A DNA stretch of 64,000 nucleotides from Pedobacter sp. PF22-3 (GTDB lineage Bacteria > Bacteroidota > Bacteroidia > Sphingobacteriales > Sphingobacteriaceae), in contig NZ_JAPIVP010000020.1 of the NCBI RefSeq assembly GCF_026239555.1, positions 44,604-108,603 of the forward strand, given 5' to 3'. Shown here in pieces: positions 17,443 through 27,378 of this stretch (position 1 is its first letter; every line of letters starts with the position of its first letter). The notes beneath the pieces are model-generated. The model was not told the origin of the DNA. It did no database searches and saw only the letters and a program-made list of their open reading frames with translations. The position numbers and the translations under genes are program-made.

Positions 17443-17796
17443 ATGACAGCCATTAAAGAAAGTTCGACCCGTAATTTTAACAAAGGCGTAGCGTTAACCA
17501 GCTGCCCCGTTACTTTTGTAATGGAAAAAATTGGTGGTTATTGGAAACCGATTATTATTTATCATTTAATGAGCGGGCCAAAACGCTACAGCGAATTAAA
17601 ACGCGCTATACCACAGATTACAGAAAAAATGCTGATACAACACTTAAAGCAGTTGCAAAATGACGACCTGGTTCACCGTGATGCACAAGCGGTTATTCCG
17701 CCCGTAGTGACTTACAGTCTCACCAAATCAGGGCAGGATCTTTTTCAGGTATTGGATTCAATGGTAGATTGGGCCGTTAAAAATGGCTCTGTTTAA
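17443..17796 (+). CDS. HxlR-family winged-helix transcriptional regulator
   Basis: A 117-residue regulator from the ATG at 17443. An upstream in-frame ATG at 17368 would add 25 unlikely residues and overlap the promoter region. The HxlR core is clear: SCPVTFVMEKIGGYWKPIIIYHLM, GPKRYSELKRAIPQITEKMLIQHLKQL (recognition helix) and the wing DDLVHRDAQAVIPPVVTYSLT. The Cys in TSCPV is the position where several HxlR proteins sense thiol-reactive stress. Probably controls the divergent NmrA-like gene. Confidence 0.9.
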   Translation: MTAIKESSTRNFNKGVALTSCPVTFVMEKIGGYWKPIIIYHLMSGPKRYSELKRAIPQITEKMLIQHLKQLQNDDLVHRDAQAVIPPVVTYSLTKSGQDLFQVLDSMVDWAVKNGSV

Positions 17797-18115
17797 CCTC
17801 ATTATAGACAAAATAAGGGTTTGAGTAAAAATTTGGTTCATATTACCATTTAAGACACATAAGGTACATATAAGCCAATACACGGTAGATCATGAAACAA
17901 GTTTAGCATGATGGCTTTATGTGTAGTTGATCATTAGGCGATATAATATCTTTTATTGATTGGAAATGAAAGGATGGTTTTTCATCGGAAGCTGCAGTCC
18001 TGCTGTTCACTGTAATCCTCATGCTTCGGGGCTGCCGCTGCCATCAGGTTTACTAACAGCGTAGCTGCAAACGGCGACCTTGAAAATGAAAAACGCATCT
18101 ATACATCGAAATGGC
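17797..18115. repeat. Gene-free spacer with a CAGTCCTGC...CATCAGGTTTA element
   Basis: No gene in 319 bases. The stretch 17985-18065 belongs to the dispersed family that also occurs around 10870-11010, 25575-25660, 50590-50645, 57090-57170 and 63825-63900. It begins GCAGTCCTGCTGTTC and ends GCCATCAGGTTTA. Confidence 0.55.
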
Positions 18116-18439
18116 CTAAAGGATCATAATTCCTTTGATGTTTCCTGCCTGCTTGTAAATAGCAATCACCTCATCCGCATTTTGCACAGGCTTTTTTACC
18201 GTAATGGAAACATATTTCCCCGTTTTTGAAGGCTGCTCCATAAACTCATCGTTAGGTAAAATGGCACGTAACTCCTGTATTTTATCTAAACCGCCGGTAA
18301 TGATGAATTTAAAATGGTAAACACCCGGAAATTTTTCAACGCTTTCCAATTTCTCTTTCAAATTCACATAAATATCTTGGCTAGCCCCTTCTGGGATATC
18401 GGTAAATTCAATATCCTTATTTGTTTTTTTCTCTTCCAT
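18116..18439 (-). CDS. DUF493 (YbeD-like) protein
   Basis: A 107-residue small protein of the DUF493/YbeD family. The diagnostic centre is VEKFPGVYHFKFIITGG followed by a beta-alpha-beta stretch (KYVSITVKKPVQNADEVIAIYKQ), an ACT-like ferredoxin fold. In E. coli the homologue lies beside lipB and has no settled function. The first 15 residues are charged and probably disordered. Confidence 0.85.
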   Translation of the reverse strand: MEEKKTNKDIEFTDIPEGASQDIYVNLKEKLESVEKFPGVYHFKFIITGGLDKIQELRAILPNDEFMEQPSKTGKYVSITVKKPVQNADEVIAIYKQAGNIKGIMIL

Positions 18440-18580
18440 TATCAGATTATATCAAATTCTATACCTAAAACATCAGTGTGTAATTCTGACAGCATACTGT
18501 ATTTATTCAACTCAAAATCCCGCCATTTTGCGTGAAAGCTGAGGGTTTTAAACCCTCAATAGCAGCACAAACTCAATTTA

Positions 18581-18909
18581 AATAAACCTTGGCGAAGCGG
18601 ATACCCGCCTGGTGCGTAAGGCCTGCAGGCGTATGAGCAAAGCAAAGGGCTGCAGAATGCCATGAGATACAGGTTTGCCTTTTCTAAAAACCAAAAGGGC
18701 AGATTTACCATAGCTATATTAGCCCCAAATAAAAACAAGGGCATTTTACCATATAAGATAGATAAGGGCCATATAAGCCAATACCGGATAGATTCTGAAA
18801 CGAGTAAAATAAACCTTGGCGAAGCGGATACCGGCCTGGTGCGTAAGGCCTGCAGGCGTACGAGCAAAGCAAAGGGCTACACAACCCTATGAAATACAGG
18901 TTTGGCTTT
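18581..18909 (+). repeat. Pair of direct repeats, about 100 bp each
   Basis: The block starting AATAAACCTTGGCGAAGCGG at 18581 (to about 18680) recurs at 18808 (to about 18909) with few changes. Both contain CCTGGTGCGTAAGGCCTGCA and end with ATACAGGTTTG. A GAGGGTTTTAAACCCTC palindrome lies just to the left (18541-18557). Nothing else in 18440-19060 looks like a gene. Confidence 0.75.
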
Positions 18910-19060
18910 CCCCTAAATTTCCTAAAGGGGAATTCATACCCAAATTTAATCTCAGGATCTTTTTATATTATTCAACCATACCCAATAAAGGAAAGATTCT
19001 GACCACCAAGTAGCTATAAGACCTAAAAACAATAAGAATAGCTAATAAAATAAGTTCAGC

Positions 19061-21472
19061 ATGACGAATGCTTTGCACGAGCCAATGGATTTACAACTAA
19101 TTACCAACAACTTTGGCAAAAAGCCCCGAGAATTGTTATTTTTGAACCTCAAAAAAACAGGAGCCGATTTGGATTATTTAGCAGGATTAAACCCACAACA
19201 AAGAGCAGCAGTAGAAAACACAAAAGGACCGGTAATGATTGTTGCAGGTGCAGGTTCGGGCAAAACCAGGGTAATTACATTTCGTGTAGCCCACCTGATC
19301 CAAACCGGTACCGATCCATTTAACATTCTGGTTTTAACCTTTACCAACAAGGCGAGTAAAGATATGCGCGAGCGTATCAGCAAGGTAGTTGGTGCGGAGG
19401 CTAAAAACATTTGGATGGGCACTTTTCACTCTGTTTTTGCAAAAATTTTACGGGTAGAGGCCGAGAAGATTGGCTATCCGAGCAATTTTACCATTTACGA
19501 TACCGACGATAGTAAAAGTGTAATCCGTGCAATTTTGAAAGAAATGCAGCTGGATGATAAATTATATGCAGCAAACTTCGTTTTCAATAGAATTTCATCG
19601 GCTAAAAATAACCTCATTTCATGGGGCGAATATCAAGCTAATGACCAGATCCAGGCCGAAGATATCCAGAATAAACGCCCATTAATTGGCCAGATTTACG
19701 AAACCTATGCCAAACGCTGTTTCAGGGCCGGTGCAATGGATTTTGACGATTTATTGTTCAAAACCAATATACTGTTGAAAGAACATCCGGATGTTTTAAA
19801 TAAATACCAGCAAAAATTCAGGTACTTAATGGTGGATGAGTACCAGGATACTAACTTTTCACAGTATACGATTGTAAAAAAACTGGCTGCTGCTTATCAG
19901 AACATTTGCGTGGTGGGTGATGATGCACAAAGTATTTATGCGTTCCGTGGTGCAAATATCCAGAACATTCTAAATTTCGAACGTGATTATCCTGATTTAA
20001 AGGTTTACAAATTAGAACAGAATTACCGTTCTACCCAAAATATTGTTGATGCAGCGAGCAGTATCATTGCCAACAATAAAAACCAACTCGAAAAGAATGT
20101 ATTTTCTGAAAATGCAGAAGGCGATAGAATTAAAGTTTCGCGTGCATTTACCGATAACGAAGAAGGTAAATTGGTTGCTGAAGCCATTATTCAGGAACGC
20201 AGCACAAAAGGATATCAGCACAATGATTTTGCGATTTTGTACCGTACCAATGCACAAAGCAGGGCAATGGAGGAAGGGTTACGAAAATTAAATATTCCTT
20301 ACAGAATATATGGCGGTCAGTCGTTTTACCAACGCAAAGAGATTAAAGATTTAATTGCGTATTTCCGTTTAACGTTTAATCCGAAGGATGAAGAGGCAAT
20401 AAAACGCGTAATTAATTATCCTAAACGTGGTATTGGCGACACTTCTATTGATAAAATTATTGTTGCGGCAGACCAGCATGGAAAAACCATGTGGGATGTA
20501 ATTTCGAATGCACACGAATACGTAGATGGACGTTTAGCCAATCAATTGAATGATTTTGCCTTGATGGTGCAAAGCTTTCAGGCAGAGGCGAAAAAGCTAG
20601 ATGCTTATGATACAGCTTTATTTATTGCTCAACATGCAGGTATTTTAAAAGAACTATATACTGATGACAGTGTTGAAGGCCGTGCACGTTACGAAAATAT
20701 CCAGGAATTATTAAACGGTATTAAGGAATTTGCCGAACGTGAAGATATTGAGGAAAAAGGCCTTGATATTTTTATGCAGGATGTTGCACTTTTAACCAAC
20801 GATGATAAGGACGGTGATAAAAATAAGGATACGGTTTCTTTGATGACGATCCACTCGGCCAAAGGTTTGGAGTTTAAGAACGTGTTTATTGTGGGATTGG
20901 AAGAAAACCTGTTCCCATCGCAAATGTCGTTAACTAACCGAACCGATTTAGAAGAAGAGCGCCGTTTGTTTTATGTGGCCATTACACGTGCAGAAGTAAA
21001 ACTGACCATCACTTATGCCACTTCCCGCTATCGCTGGGGTACCTTAACCAACTGCGAACCAAGCCGTTTCATTAACGAAATTAATCCGAAATTTTTAGAA
21101 TTGGATGTTAAACCCGCCAAATCAAACAGTTTTGAAGGTAGTTTTGACAGTGATCGTAAATCGTGGACTTCGCAACCACGCGATTTTATGAGCAAGCCAA
21201 AACCTGCAGCCGGCGCAACTACTTCTGCCCCGCCTGCACGTCCGAAAACAACTTCATTACTGGCAAAAGCACACGTGCCAACACCTGGGTTTACGCCATC
21301 ACAACCACAAGAATTTCAAGGTGGGATGGAAGTGGAACACGAAAAATTCGGTTTCGGAAAAATTATCAGTTTAGAAGGTACTTTACCAGATGTAAAAGCC
21401 ACGGTATTTTTCCAGGGTTTGGGCAATAAACAGCTGCTGCTTAAGTTTGCAAAATTGATGATTGTAAAATAA
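19061..21472 (+). CDS. UvrD/PcrA-type 3'-5' DNA helicase
   Basis: An 803-residue superfamily 1A helicase. Q-motif LNPQQ (43-47); Walker A GAGSGKT (63-69); motif Ia (LVLTFTNKAS); Walker B VDEYQDT; motif III GDDAQSIYAFRGA; motif IV (LEQNYRS); motif V (TIHSAKGLEF); motif VI (FYVAITRAE). The last 55 residues (GGMEVEHEKFGFGKI...) form the PcrA/UvrD C-terminal Tudor-like domain that contacts RNA polymerase, after a Pro/Ala-rich linker. It unwinds DNA in nucleotide excision and mismatch repair. The start is uncertain: ATGs at 19061 and 19085 both add an N-terminal extension of about 30-37 residues before the usual start of the family. Confidence 0.95.
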   Translation: MTNALHEPMDLQLITNNFGKKPRELLFLNLKKTGADLDYLAGLNPQQRAAVENTKGPVMIVAGAGSGKTRVITFRVAHLIQTGTDPFNILVLTFTNKASKDMRERISKVVGAEAKNIWMGTFHSVFAKILRVEAEKIGYPSNFTIYDTDDSKSVIRAILKEMQLDDKLYAANFVFNRISSAKNNLISWGEYQANDQIQAEDIQNKRPLIGQIYETYAKRCFRAGAMDFDDLLFKTNILLKEHPDVLNKYQQKFRYLMVDEYQDTNFSQYTIVKKLAAAYQNICVVGDDAQSIYAFRGANIQNILNFERDYPDLKVYKLEQNYRSTQNIVDAASSIIANNKNQLEKNVFSENAEGDRIKVSRAFTDNEEGKLVAEAIIQERSTKGYQHNDFAILYRTNAQSRAMEEGLRKLNIPYRIYGGQSFYQRKEIKDLIAYFRLTFNPKDEEAIKRVINYPKRGIGDTSIDKIIVAADQHGKTMWDVISNAHEYVDGRLANQLNDFALMVQSFQAEAKKLDAYDTALFIAQHAGILKELYTDDSVEGRARYENIQELLNGIKEFAEREDIEEKGLDIFMQDVALLTNDDKDGDKNKDTVSLMTIHSAKGLEFKNVFIVGLEENLFPSQMSLTNRTDLEEERRLFYVAITRAEVKLTITYATSRYRWGTLTNCEPSRFINEINPKFLELDVKPAKSNSFEGSFDSDRKSWTSQPRDFMSKPKPAAGATTSAPPARPKTTSLLAKAHVPTPGFTPSQPQEFQGGMEVEHEKFGFGKIISLEGTLPDVKATVFFQGLGNKQLLLKFAKLMIVK

Positions 21473-21942
21473 ACACAGATTTCAATTTAGCCGCATACGC
21501 TCAGAGCCGCTGAAACAATAAGATTCTTCATCCGAAACTCGTTTCAGGACCTTTAATAGATAGTCAACAGATTGCCATTGACAGAATCATTCGAGTGGTC
21601 GTCATTCTCGCGCATGCGGGAATCTTAAAGCACTCTGCAATAGCATTAGGATTCCCAATTAAATTGGGAATGACGAACTATCAAAATATAATTTGCTTGG
21701 TAAGCCAGTATAAATCTTTTTGATGCCCCCCCTTTTATGGATAAACACTTAATCAGATGCTGGTTCAAATCCGACAACTAACTATCGGATCAGCAAGACA
21801 ATCGCTTTTAAAAATTGCTCACAGCGCTATGCACTCTGCGCTTTTTTTATGCCCTCTTTACGGTTAAAAACACCATGGTTAAAAAGTTGAAAAACCACAA
21901 AATAATCCTTAATATTGGGTTCGGTTCTCCCGATTACAAACC
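21473..21942. repeat. Spacer with palindromic repeat (CGTCATTCTCGCG type)
   Basis: No gene in 470 bases. A palindromic element occupies 21600-21675, from CGTCATTCTCGCGCATGCGG to GGGAATGACG, with an inner TTCCCAATTAAATTGGGAA dyad. A GCGC/GCGC hairpin followed by seven T residues near 21824-21849 could act as a terminator before the SMC gene. Confidence 0.65.
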
Positions 21943-24900
21943 ATGCAACTTACCAGGTTAGAAATTAAAGGTTTTAAGAGCTTTGGCGATAAAGTGACCA
22001 TCAACTTTAATGAGGGTGTTACCGCTATCGTTGGTCCTAATGGTTGTGGGAAATCGAATGTAATTGATGCCATGCGCTGGGTTTTGGGCGAGCAGAGTAC
22101 AAAAGCATTACGTTCGGAAAAGATGGAAAACATTATTTTCAATGGAACAAAAAACCGTAAACAGGCACAACTTGCCGAGGTTTCATTAAGCTTTGATAAT
22201 ACCAAAAACATCCTTCCTACTGCCTACTCGCAGGTTACGGTAACGCGTAAATTGTACCGCAACGGCGATAGCGAATACCGATTAAATGATGTGCAGTGCA
22301 GGTTAAAAGATATTACCGACCTTTTTCTGGATACCGGGATCGGCTCTGACAGCTATTCGATTATTGAGCTGAAAATGGTTGACGAGATTATCACCAACAA
22401 AGAACATAGCCGGAGGTCGCTGTTTGAAGAGGCGTCGGGCATCTCTAAATACAAACTACGTAAGCGACAGACTTTCAGCAAATTAAAAGATACCGAAGCG
22501 GATTTAGAACGTGTAGAGGATTTGCTCTTCGAGATCGAAAAAAATCTCAAGACTTTAGAAAACCAGGCGCGTAAAGCAGAACGTTATTATAAATTAAAGG
22601 AACAATACCGCGAGTTGAGTGTACAACTGGCCACGCACCGCATTGCCTTTTTTCGTACCGATTTAAGCGCGCTCGAAAGCCAGGAGCAGCAACAAATGTT
22701 AAACCGTACGGAGCTGAGCACCAAAATAGATACCGGTGAAGCCCAGCTGCAAAAACTTAAATTAGGCAGTATCAGTCAGGAAAAGAACCTTTCCGTACAA
22801 CAAAAGGCTACAAATGAATTTGTTTCTAAAATCCGCGCTTACGAAAGTGAGAAAAAAGTAAAGAACGAGCAGATGCGCTTTTTACAGGAAAAAGAAACCC
22901 GTTTATCCGGTGAACTCGAAAAAGATAAAAACCAGGTTAACCACATTAAATACAACATCAAACGTTTGAATGAAGAAGTTTTAACAGAAACAGAGGTTTT
23001 TAACCGATTAGAATCTGATTTAAAGCTACTGAAATCTACACTTGATACTTTAAGGGAGCAACAACAGACCGAGAAAAACAGGATTGACAACCTGATCAAA
23101 TCTGTTAACGACCTACAAAACCAAGTATACCAATCGCAAAAAGAAATTGATATCCTGAATATCCAGAAAGATGCGCTGGTGCAGGAAAGCAACCGCAATG
23201 TAGATGATACCGAAACCAAAACATTAGAATTAAAGGCTTTCGATCATGCTTTGGCCGAACTTGATATCCAGGTAAGGGAGAAGCAGGCCAATATTAAAAA
23301 CCTGACAGAAGCTGAAGAACTTTTAAAAGAAAAACTGGCTGCATCCGAAATTAACCTGAGTTCGAACAAGGAAAAACTTACGGCCGAAAACCGTAAAAAA
23401 GATGCCAAGCAAAATGAATATAACCTTACTAAATCGCTCGTTGATAGTTTAGAAGGCTTTCCAGAATCGATCCGTTTTTTAAAGAAAAACAATGCTTTTG
23501 CCAAAAGTGCCTTACTCCTTTCTGATATTTTATTTTGTAACGAAGATTACCGCATCGCGATAGAAAATTACCTCGAACCGGTAATGAACCATTATGTGGT
23601 TGATCAATATACAGATGCCGTTCAGGCGATTAACCTGTTAACCGATGCCAGTCGCGGAAGGGCAAACTTTTTCATTTTAGAAAATGTTCCTGATAAGAAT
23701 CCTGTTCTCGGTAATCACGAAGGATTGATACCGGCTTTATCAGTGGTAGAAGTCGATAAAAAATACCAGCACCTCTGCAATTTGCTTCTGCAAAATGTCT
23801 ATATCGCTGTAAACGAACAAGAAAATCTGTTTAAAACAACACCAACCGACGGTTTAACCATTTTAGCTAAAAATGGAAAATATGCGCAAACGAGATTCAC
23901 TTTGGCGGGTGGATCGGTAGGTTTGTTTGAAGGTAAAAGGATTGGTCGCGCTAAGAATTTAGAAAATCTGGCAAAAGAAATTAAAGCCTCAGAATCGCTG
24001 ATCAATAAGTACAGCGAAGCCATTAAAACAGAAACCGATCAGATTTTCAACCTTAAAGAGGCCTCTAGAATCAATCAGATCAATGCTTTGCAGCAAGAAA
24101 TGAACCGTTTAAATAACGAGCATATTTCTGTACAAACACGTCGCGATCAGTATCAGGAATTTATTACAACCAGCGAAAACCGAAAAACAGATATTGCGCA
24201 AAAAATAGTATCCATAGAAAAAACCTTATCTGAGAAGTTACCTGCACTGGTTCAATTACAAAAAGATCAGCAGGAAGCACATGTTAATTTGCAGGAGCAG
24301 CAACTTAATTATCAGGAAATTGCCGACCAGGTAAACGAAAGCGCAGGCAAGTACAACCAGGACAATATCCGTTTCCATCAACAACAAAATAAGTTATCGG
24401 GCCTGGAAAAAGATTTAGATTACCGTTTTGTACAGGAAGAAGCCTTAAATAAGCGTATTGCCCAAAATGATAAAGAATTACAGGAAACACTGGTGCAAAT
24501 AACGGCAACTTTGCAACACACCGATTTGAGCGACGATACCCTTTTAGAGATGTATCAGCAACGCGAAGAGATGGAAAAAGGGCTTGCCGAAGCTGAAAAA
24601 GAGTATTTCGAAATTAAGAGCGATATTAATCAGATAGAAACCGATTTAACCAACATCCGTAAAAACCGCGAAGAAACCGATTTCCTTTTAACTGAAATTA
24701 AGGATAAAAAGAATGCTTTAAAAATCGACCTGAATGCTTTAAAAGAGCGTTTGGCAGTAGAATTCAACATTGATATTAACGATCTTTTAGAAACCGATAC
24801 CGAGGTTGAAGCGCTGGAAAGTGAATTTGAAATCAGACAGAAAGTAGAAAAAATGAAACGCCAGTTGGACGAATTTGGCGCCATCAACTCTATGGCCATG

Positions 24901-25482
24901 GAGGCCTTTAAAGAAATGGAAGAGCGTTATACTTTTATCCAAAACCAGAAAAAGGATCTAAATGCGGCCAAAACTGATCTTCTACAAACCATAAAAGAAA
25001 TTGATGATACGGCTAAAGATAAATTTATGCAGGCTTTTACGCAGGCCCGTGAGCATTTTATCGTGGTTTTCCGTTCTTTGTTTAACGAAGAAGATAGCTG
25101 CGATCTCATTTTGTCCGATATTAATAACCCTTTAGAAGCCGACATTGATATTGTTGCCCGACCGAAAGGTAAAAGACCTTTATCCATCAATCAGTTATCC
25201 GGTGGAGAAAAAACTTTAACAGCTACTGCCCTGCTGTTTTCACTTTACCTCTTAAAACCTGCGCCTTTCTGTATTTTTGATGAGGTTGATGCCCCTTTGG
25301 ATGATACCAACATCGATAAATTCAATAATATTATCCGCAAATTTTCTGATCAGTCGCAATTTATCATCGTATCACATAATAAACGTACCATCGCCAGTAC
25401 TGATATTATTTATGGCGTTACCATGGTAGAACAAGGCGTTTCGAGGGTGGTAGCCGTAGATTTGAGGGAGGTAGCGGCGTAA
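21943..25482 (+). CDS. smc: Chromosome segregation protein SMC
   Basis: A 1179-residue SMC ATPase of normal length. N-terminal head: IKGFKSFGD and Walker A GPNGCGKSN (about 32-40), then the R-loop and Q-loop region. Two long coiled coils (about 165-500 and 670-1000) flank the hinge, which starts near FPESIRFLKKNNAF and includes VMNHYVVDQYTDAV and SRGRANFFIL. The C-terminal head has the ABC signature LSGGEKTLTATALL, Walker B FCIFDEVDAPLDD and the switch His in IIVSHNKRT. With ScpA/ScpB it forms the condensin that aligns chromosome arms. It is preceded by the helicase gene with 470 bases between them, so it is probably transcribed separately. Confidence 0.97.
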   Translation: MQLTRLEIKGFKSFGDKVTINFNEGVTAIVGPNGCGKSNVIDAMRWVLGEQSTKALRSEKMENIIFNGTKNRKQAQLAEVSLSFDNTKNILPTAYSQVTVTRKLYRNGDSEYRLNDVQCRLKDITDLFLDTGIGSDSYSIIELKMVDEIITNKEHSRRSLFEEASGISKYKLRKRQTFSKLKDTEADLERVEDLLFEIEKNLKTLENQARKAERYYKLKEQYRELSVQLATHRIAFFRTDLSALESQEQQQMLNRTELSTKIDTGEAQLQKLKLGSISQEKNLSVQQKATNEFVSKIRAYESEKKVKNEQMRFLQEKETRLSGELEKDKNQVNHIKYNIKRLNEEVLTETEVFNRLESDLKLLKSTLDTLREQQQTEKNRIDNLIKSVNDLQNQVYQSQKEIDILNIQKDALVQESNRNVDDTETKTLELKAFDHALAELDIQVREKQANIKNLTEAEELLKEKLAASEINLSSNKEKLTAENRKKDAKQNEYNLTKSLVDSLEGFPESIRFLKKNNAFAKSALLLSDILFCNEDYRIAIENYLEPVMNHYVVDQYTDAVQAINLLTDASRGRANFFILENVPDKNPVLGNHEGLIPALSVVEVDKKYQHLCNLLLQNVYIAVNEQENLFKTTPTDGLTILAKNGKYAQTRFTLAGGSVGLFEGKRIGRAKNLENLAKEIKASESLINKYSEAIKTETDQIFNLKEASRINQINALQQEMNRLNNEHISVQTRRDQYQEFITTSENRKTDIAQKIVSIEKTLSEKLPALVQLQKDQQEAHVNLQEQQLNYQEIADQVNESAGKYNQDNIRFHQQQNKLSGLEKDLDYRFVQEEALNKRIAQNDKELQETLVQITATLQHTDLSDDTLLEMYQQREEMEKGLAEAEKEYFEIKSDINQIETDLTNIRKNREETDFLLTEIKDKKNALKIDLNALKERLAVEFNIDINDLLETDTEVEALESEFEIRQKVEKMKRQLDEFGAINSMAMEAFKEMEERYTFIQNQKKDLNAAKTDLLQTIKEIDDTAKDKFMQAFTQAREHFIVVFRSLFNEEDSCDLILSDINNPLEADIDIVARPKGKRPLSINQLSGGEKTLTATALLFSLYLLKPAPFCIFDEVDAPLDDTNIDKFNNIIRKFSDQSQFIIVSHNKRTIASTDIIYGVTMVEQGVSRVVAVDLREVAA

Positions 25483-25851
25483 CTCGGTATTTTCGTCATT
25501 GCGAGGAGGCTTTTTCAGCCGACGAAGCAATCTTTTATTTACATTTTTTCCAATTCGAAAATGAAAGCAACAGCCTTTGGTAGTCCACAGTCCTACTGTA
25601 ATATAGTCCCAACTTTATGTTGGAAGCTGCCGTTACCATCAGGTTTAGAAACGCAATACAGTAAGGCAAACAGCATTTTCCTTTCTATATCCTAATAATT
25701 AATATCTTTAGGAAAATTTAAGCGATTAATCGTCCTTTCGAGCGAAGTGCAACGCAGTCGAGAAATCTATATCAACAGATCTCTCCATTACGCAATGCTC
25801 CATCCGATAGCTATCGGATCGAGATGACGACCCTAACTTATACAGATAATA
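25483..25851. repeat. Spacer built from three repeat elements
   Basis: No gene in 369 bases. At 25494-25535 lies a half element identical to one arm of the 6496-6592 palindrome. At about 25575-25660 is a CAGTCCTACTG...CATCAGGTTTA element. At 25731-25829 is a palindrome starting CGTCCTTTCGAGCGAAGTGC and ending GGATCGAGATGACG. Confidence 0.75.
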
Positions 25852-26826
25852 ATGAAAATCCTATATATCCTACCCTTAGCCATGATGCTCAGCTGCTGTT
25901 CATCAGTAAAAAATCAAAATAATACTGCTTCTGGCAAGTTAGATGCCCAATTATTAAAAGATGTTGAAGTATTATCATCAGATGCTTATCAGGGCCGTAA
26001 AACAGGTACAAAGGGGGCAGAAATGGCCAGAGCCTATATTATAGAAAGATTTCAAAAATTAGGACTAAAATCTTATCCTCAGCATGTAAACTACGCACAG
26101 GAATTTTCGTTTAACAACAGAAATAGTGTAAAAGTAAACGGAACCAATATTATTGGCTACATTCCAGGCAAGGGAACCAATGTAATCGTGGTTTCGGCAC
26201 ACTACGATCATTTGGGAGTAATTAATGACGAAGTTTATAATGGTGCTGATGACAATGCATCGGGCACTGCCGGATTATTAAAAATCGCTGCTTATTTTGC
26301 TAAGAACAAACCCAACAACACCATCATTTTTGCTTCTTTTGATGCAGAAGAAATGGGTTTACAAGGCGCCAAGGCATTTGTAGGCAATCCACCTGTGCCA
26401 ATTAATACGATCGCCATTGATCTAAACATGGATATGATCAGCCATAGTGATAAAGGTGAACTGTACGTATGCGGAACATTTAAATATCCAGATTTAAAAA
26501 AATATATAGATACGACTAAAACCAATATCAAATTGCTTTTTGGTCACGACGATCCCAAACTAGGTCATGATGACTGGACTAACCAAAGCGATCAGGGCGC
26601 ATTTAATGCAAAAAATATCCCGTTCTTATACTTTGGTGTAGAAGATCACAAAGATTACCATAAAGCCAGCGACGAATATTCCACTATCACGAAGCAATTC
26701 TTTAGTAATGCAGCAAGTGCTGTATTGGATGTTGTAAAAAATATCGACGAACAAACTGGCTTACAACAGCTGTTAAAAGATAAAATGATTATGATGGACA
26801 ATCCAAGAAAATCAGAAAGATTTTAA
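25852..26826 (+). CDS. M28 family metallopeptidase, lipoprotein
   Basis: A 324-residue protein with a lipoprotein signal peptide (lipid-accepting Cys near C15 in MLSCCSS). The M28 aminopeptidase core is present: zinc ligands in SAHYDHLG, ADDNASGTAG, the catalytic Glu pair in DAEEMGLQG, an Asp in MDMISH, and the last His in DHKDYHKASDEY. It probably releases N-terminal amino acids in the periplasm or at the outer membrane. It is monocistronic, with a strong terminator 24 bases after its stop. Confidence 0.91.
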   Translation: MKILYILPLAMMLSCCSSVKNQNNTASGKLDAQLLKDVEVLSSDAYQGRKTGTKGAEMARAYIIERFQKLGLKSYPQHVNYAQEFSFNNRNSVKVNGTNIIGYIPGKGTNVIVVSAHYDHLGVINDEVYNGADDNASGTAGLLKIAAYFAKNKPNNTIIFASFDAEEMGLQGAKAFVGNPPVPINTIAIDLNMDMISHSDKGELYVCGTFKYPDLKKYIDTTKTNIKLLFGHDDPKLGHDDWTNQSDQGAFNAKNIPFLYFGVEDHKDYHKASDEYSTITKQFFSNAASAVLDVVKNIDEQTGLQQLLKDKMIMMDNPRKSERF

Positions 26827-26849
26827 CCAAAGCTTAGATATAAATTGAA

Positions 26850-26879
26850 AACCTGCCCCTATCTGGCAGGTTTTTTTTG
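26850..26879 (+). terminator. Rho-independent terminator
   Basis: AACCTGCC (26850-26857) pairs with GGCAGGTT (26865-26872), followed by eight T residues. It ends the M28 lipoprotein gene. Confidence 0.9.
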
Positions 26880-26935
26880 CTTTTTAAAATTTAAAATTAA
26901 AATTATTATACTGTATATCAGATAATTGAAAAAAA

Positions 26936-27002
26936 ACTATAAAAATAGTTTGCAAACTATTTTTATAGTGGTAACTTCAATTAACCAAACTACAAAAATA
27001 GT
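26936..27002. promoter_or_regulatory. Three BlaI-type operator dyads
   Basis: ACTATAAAAATAGT (26936-26949) and ACTATTTTTATAGT (26956-26969) together form a perfect 34-base palindrome. A third copy, ACTACAAAAATAGT, lies at 26989-27002, four bases before the BlaI start codon. BlaI/MecI dimers bind ACTA-x-TAGT-like dyads, so this is a strong autoregulatory operator candidate. Confidence 0.75.
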
Positions 27003-27006
27003 TGCT

Positions 27007-27378
27007 ATGATAAAAGAACTCACAAAAGCAGAAGAACAGGTAATGCTCATCCTTTGGGAAATGGGTGAAGCCCTGGTAAAGGATGTTATCGATAAAATGA
27101 ACGAACCCAAGCCCGCTTACAACACCGTTTCAACCGTAATCAGAGTTTTGGAAGGAAAAGGTTTTGTTGATCATAAGGCCATCGGCAATACGCATATTTA
27201 TTTCCCTATTGTTAAAGAAACCGATTATAAAAGGTTTGCTTTTGATAAGGTAATGAACAATTACTTTGAAAATTCATACGAAAGCCTGGTTTCATTCCTG
27301 GTAAAAGAAAAAAGTATGAGTACCGAAGAACTCAATGAAATTATTCAATTGGCAGAGAAACTTAAAAAAGACAAGTGA
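27007..27378 (+). CDS. BlaI/MecI-family transcriptional repressor
   Basis: A 123-residue winged-helix repressor. I chose the ATG at 27007, giving MIKELTKAEEQVMLILWEMG, the classical family start; the longer frame from 26926 would run through the operators. Visible features are LTKAEEQVMLILW (helix 1), KPAYNTVSTVIRVLEGKGFVDHKAIGNTHIYFPI (recognition helix and wing) and the C-terminal dimerisation helices with the proteolysis-prone segment. It is followed by an M56 sensor-like gene with a TGATG stop-start overlap. Together they resemble a blaR1-blaI system, but no beta-lactamase is adjacent. Confidence 0.93.
   Translation: MIKELTKAEEQVMLILWEMGEALVKDVIDKMNEPKPAYNTVSTVIRVLEGKGFVDHKAIGNTHIYFPIVKETDYKRFAFDKVMNNYFENSYESLVSFLVKEKSMSTEELNEIIQLAEKLKKDK

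Noticed and set aside
21745..21800. Possible tRNA, from GGTTCAAATCC near 21762
   Set aside because: The T-stem does not pair (GCTGG against CCGAC), and no acceptor stem or anticodon arm can be drawn upstream.
26926..27006. Longer N-terminus for the BlaI protein
   Set aside because: The extra 27 codons would run through the palindromic operators, and the family begins at MIKELTKAEEQ.
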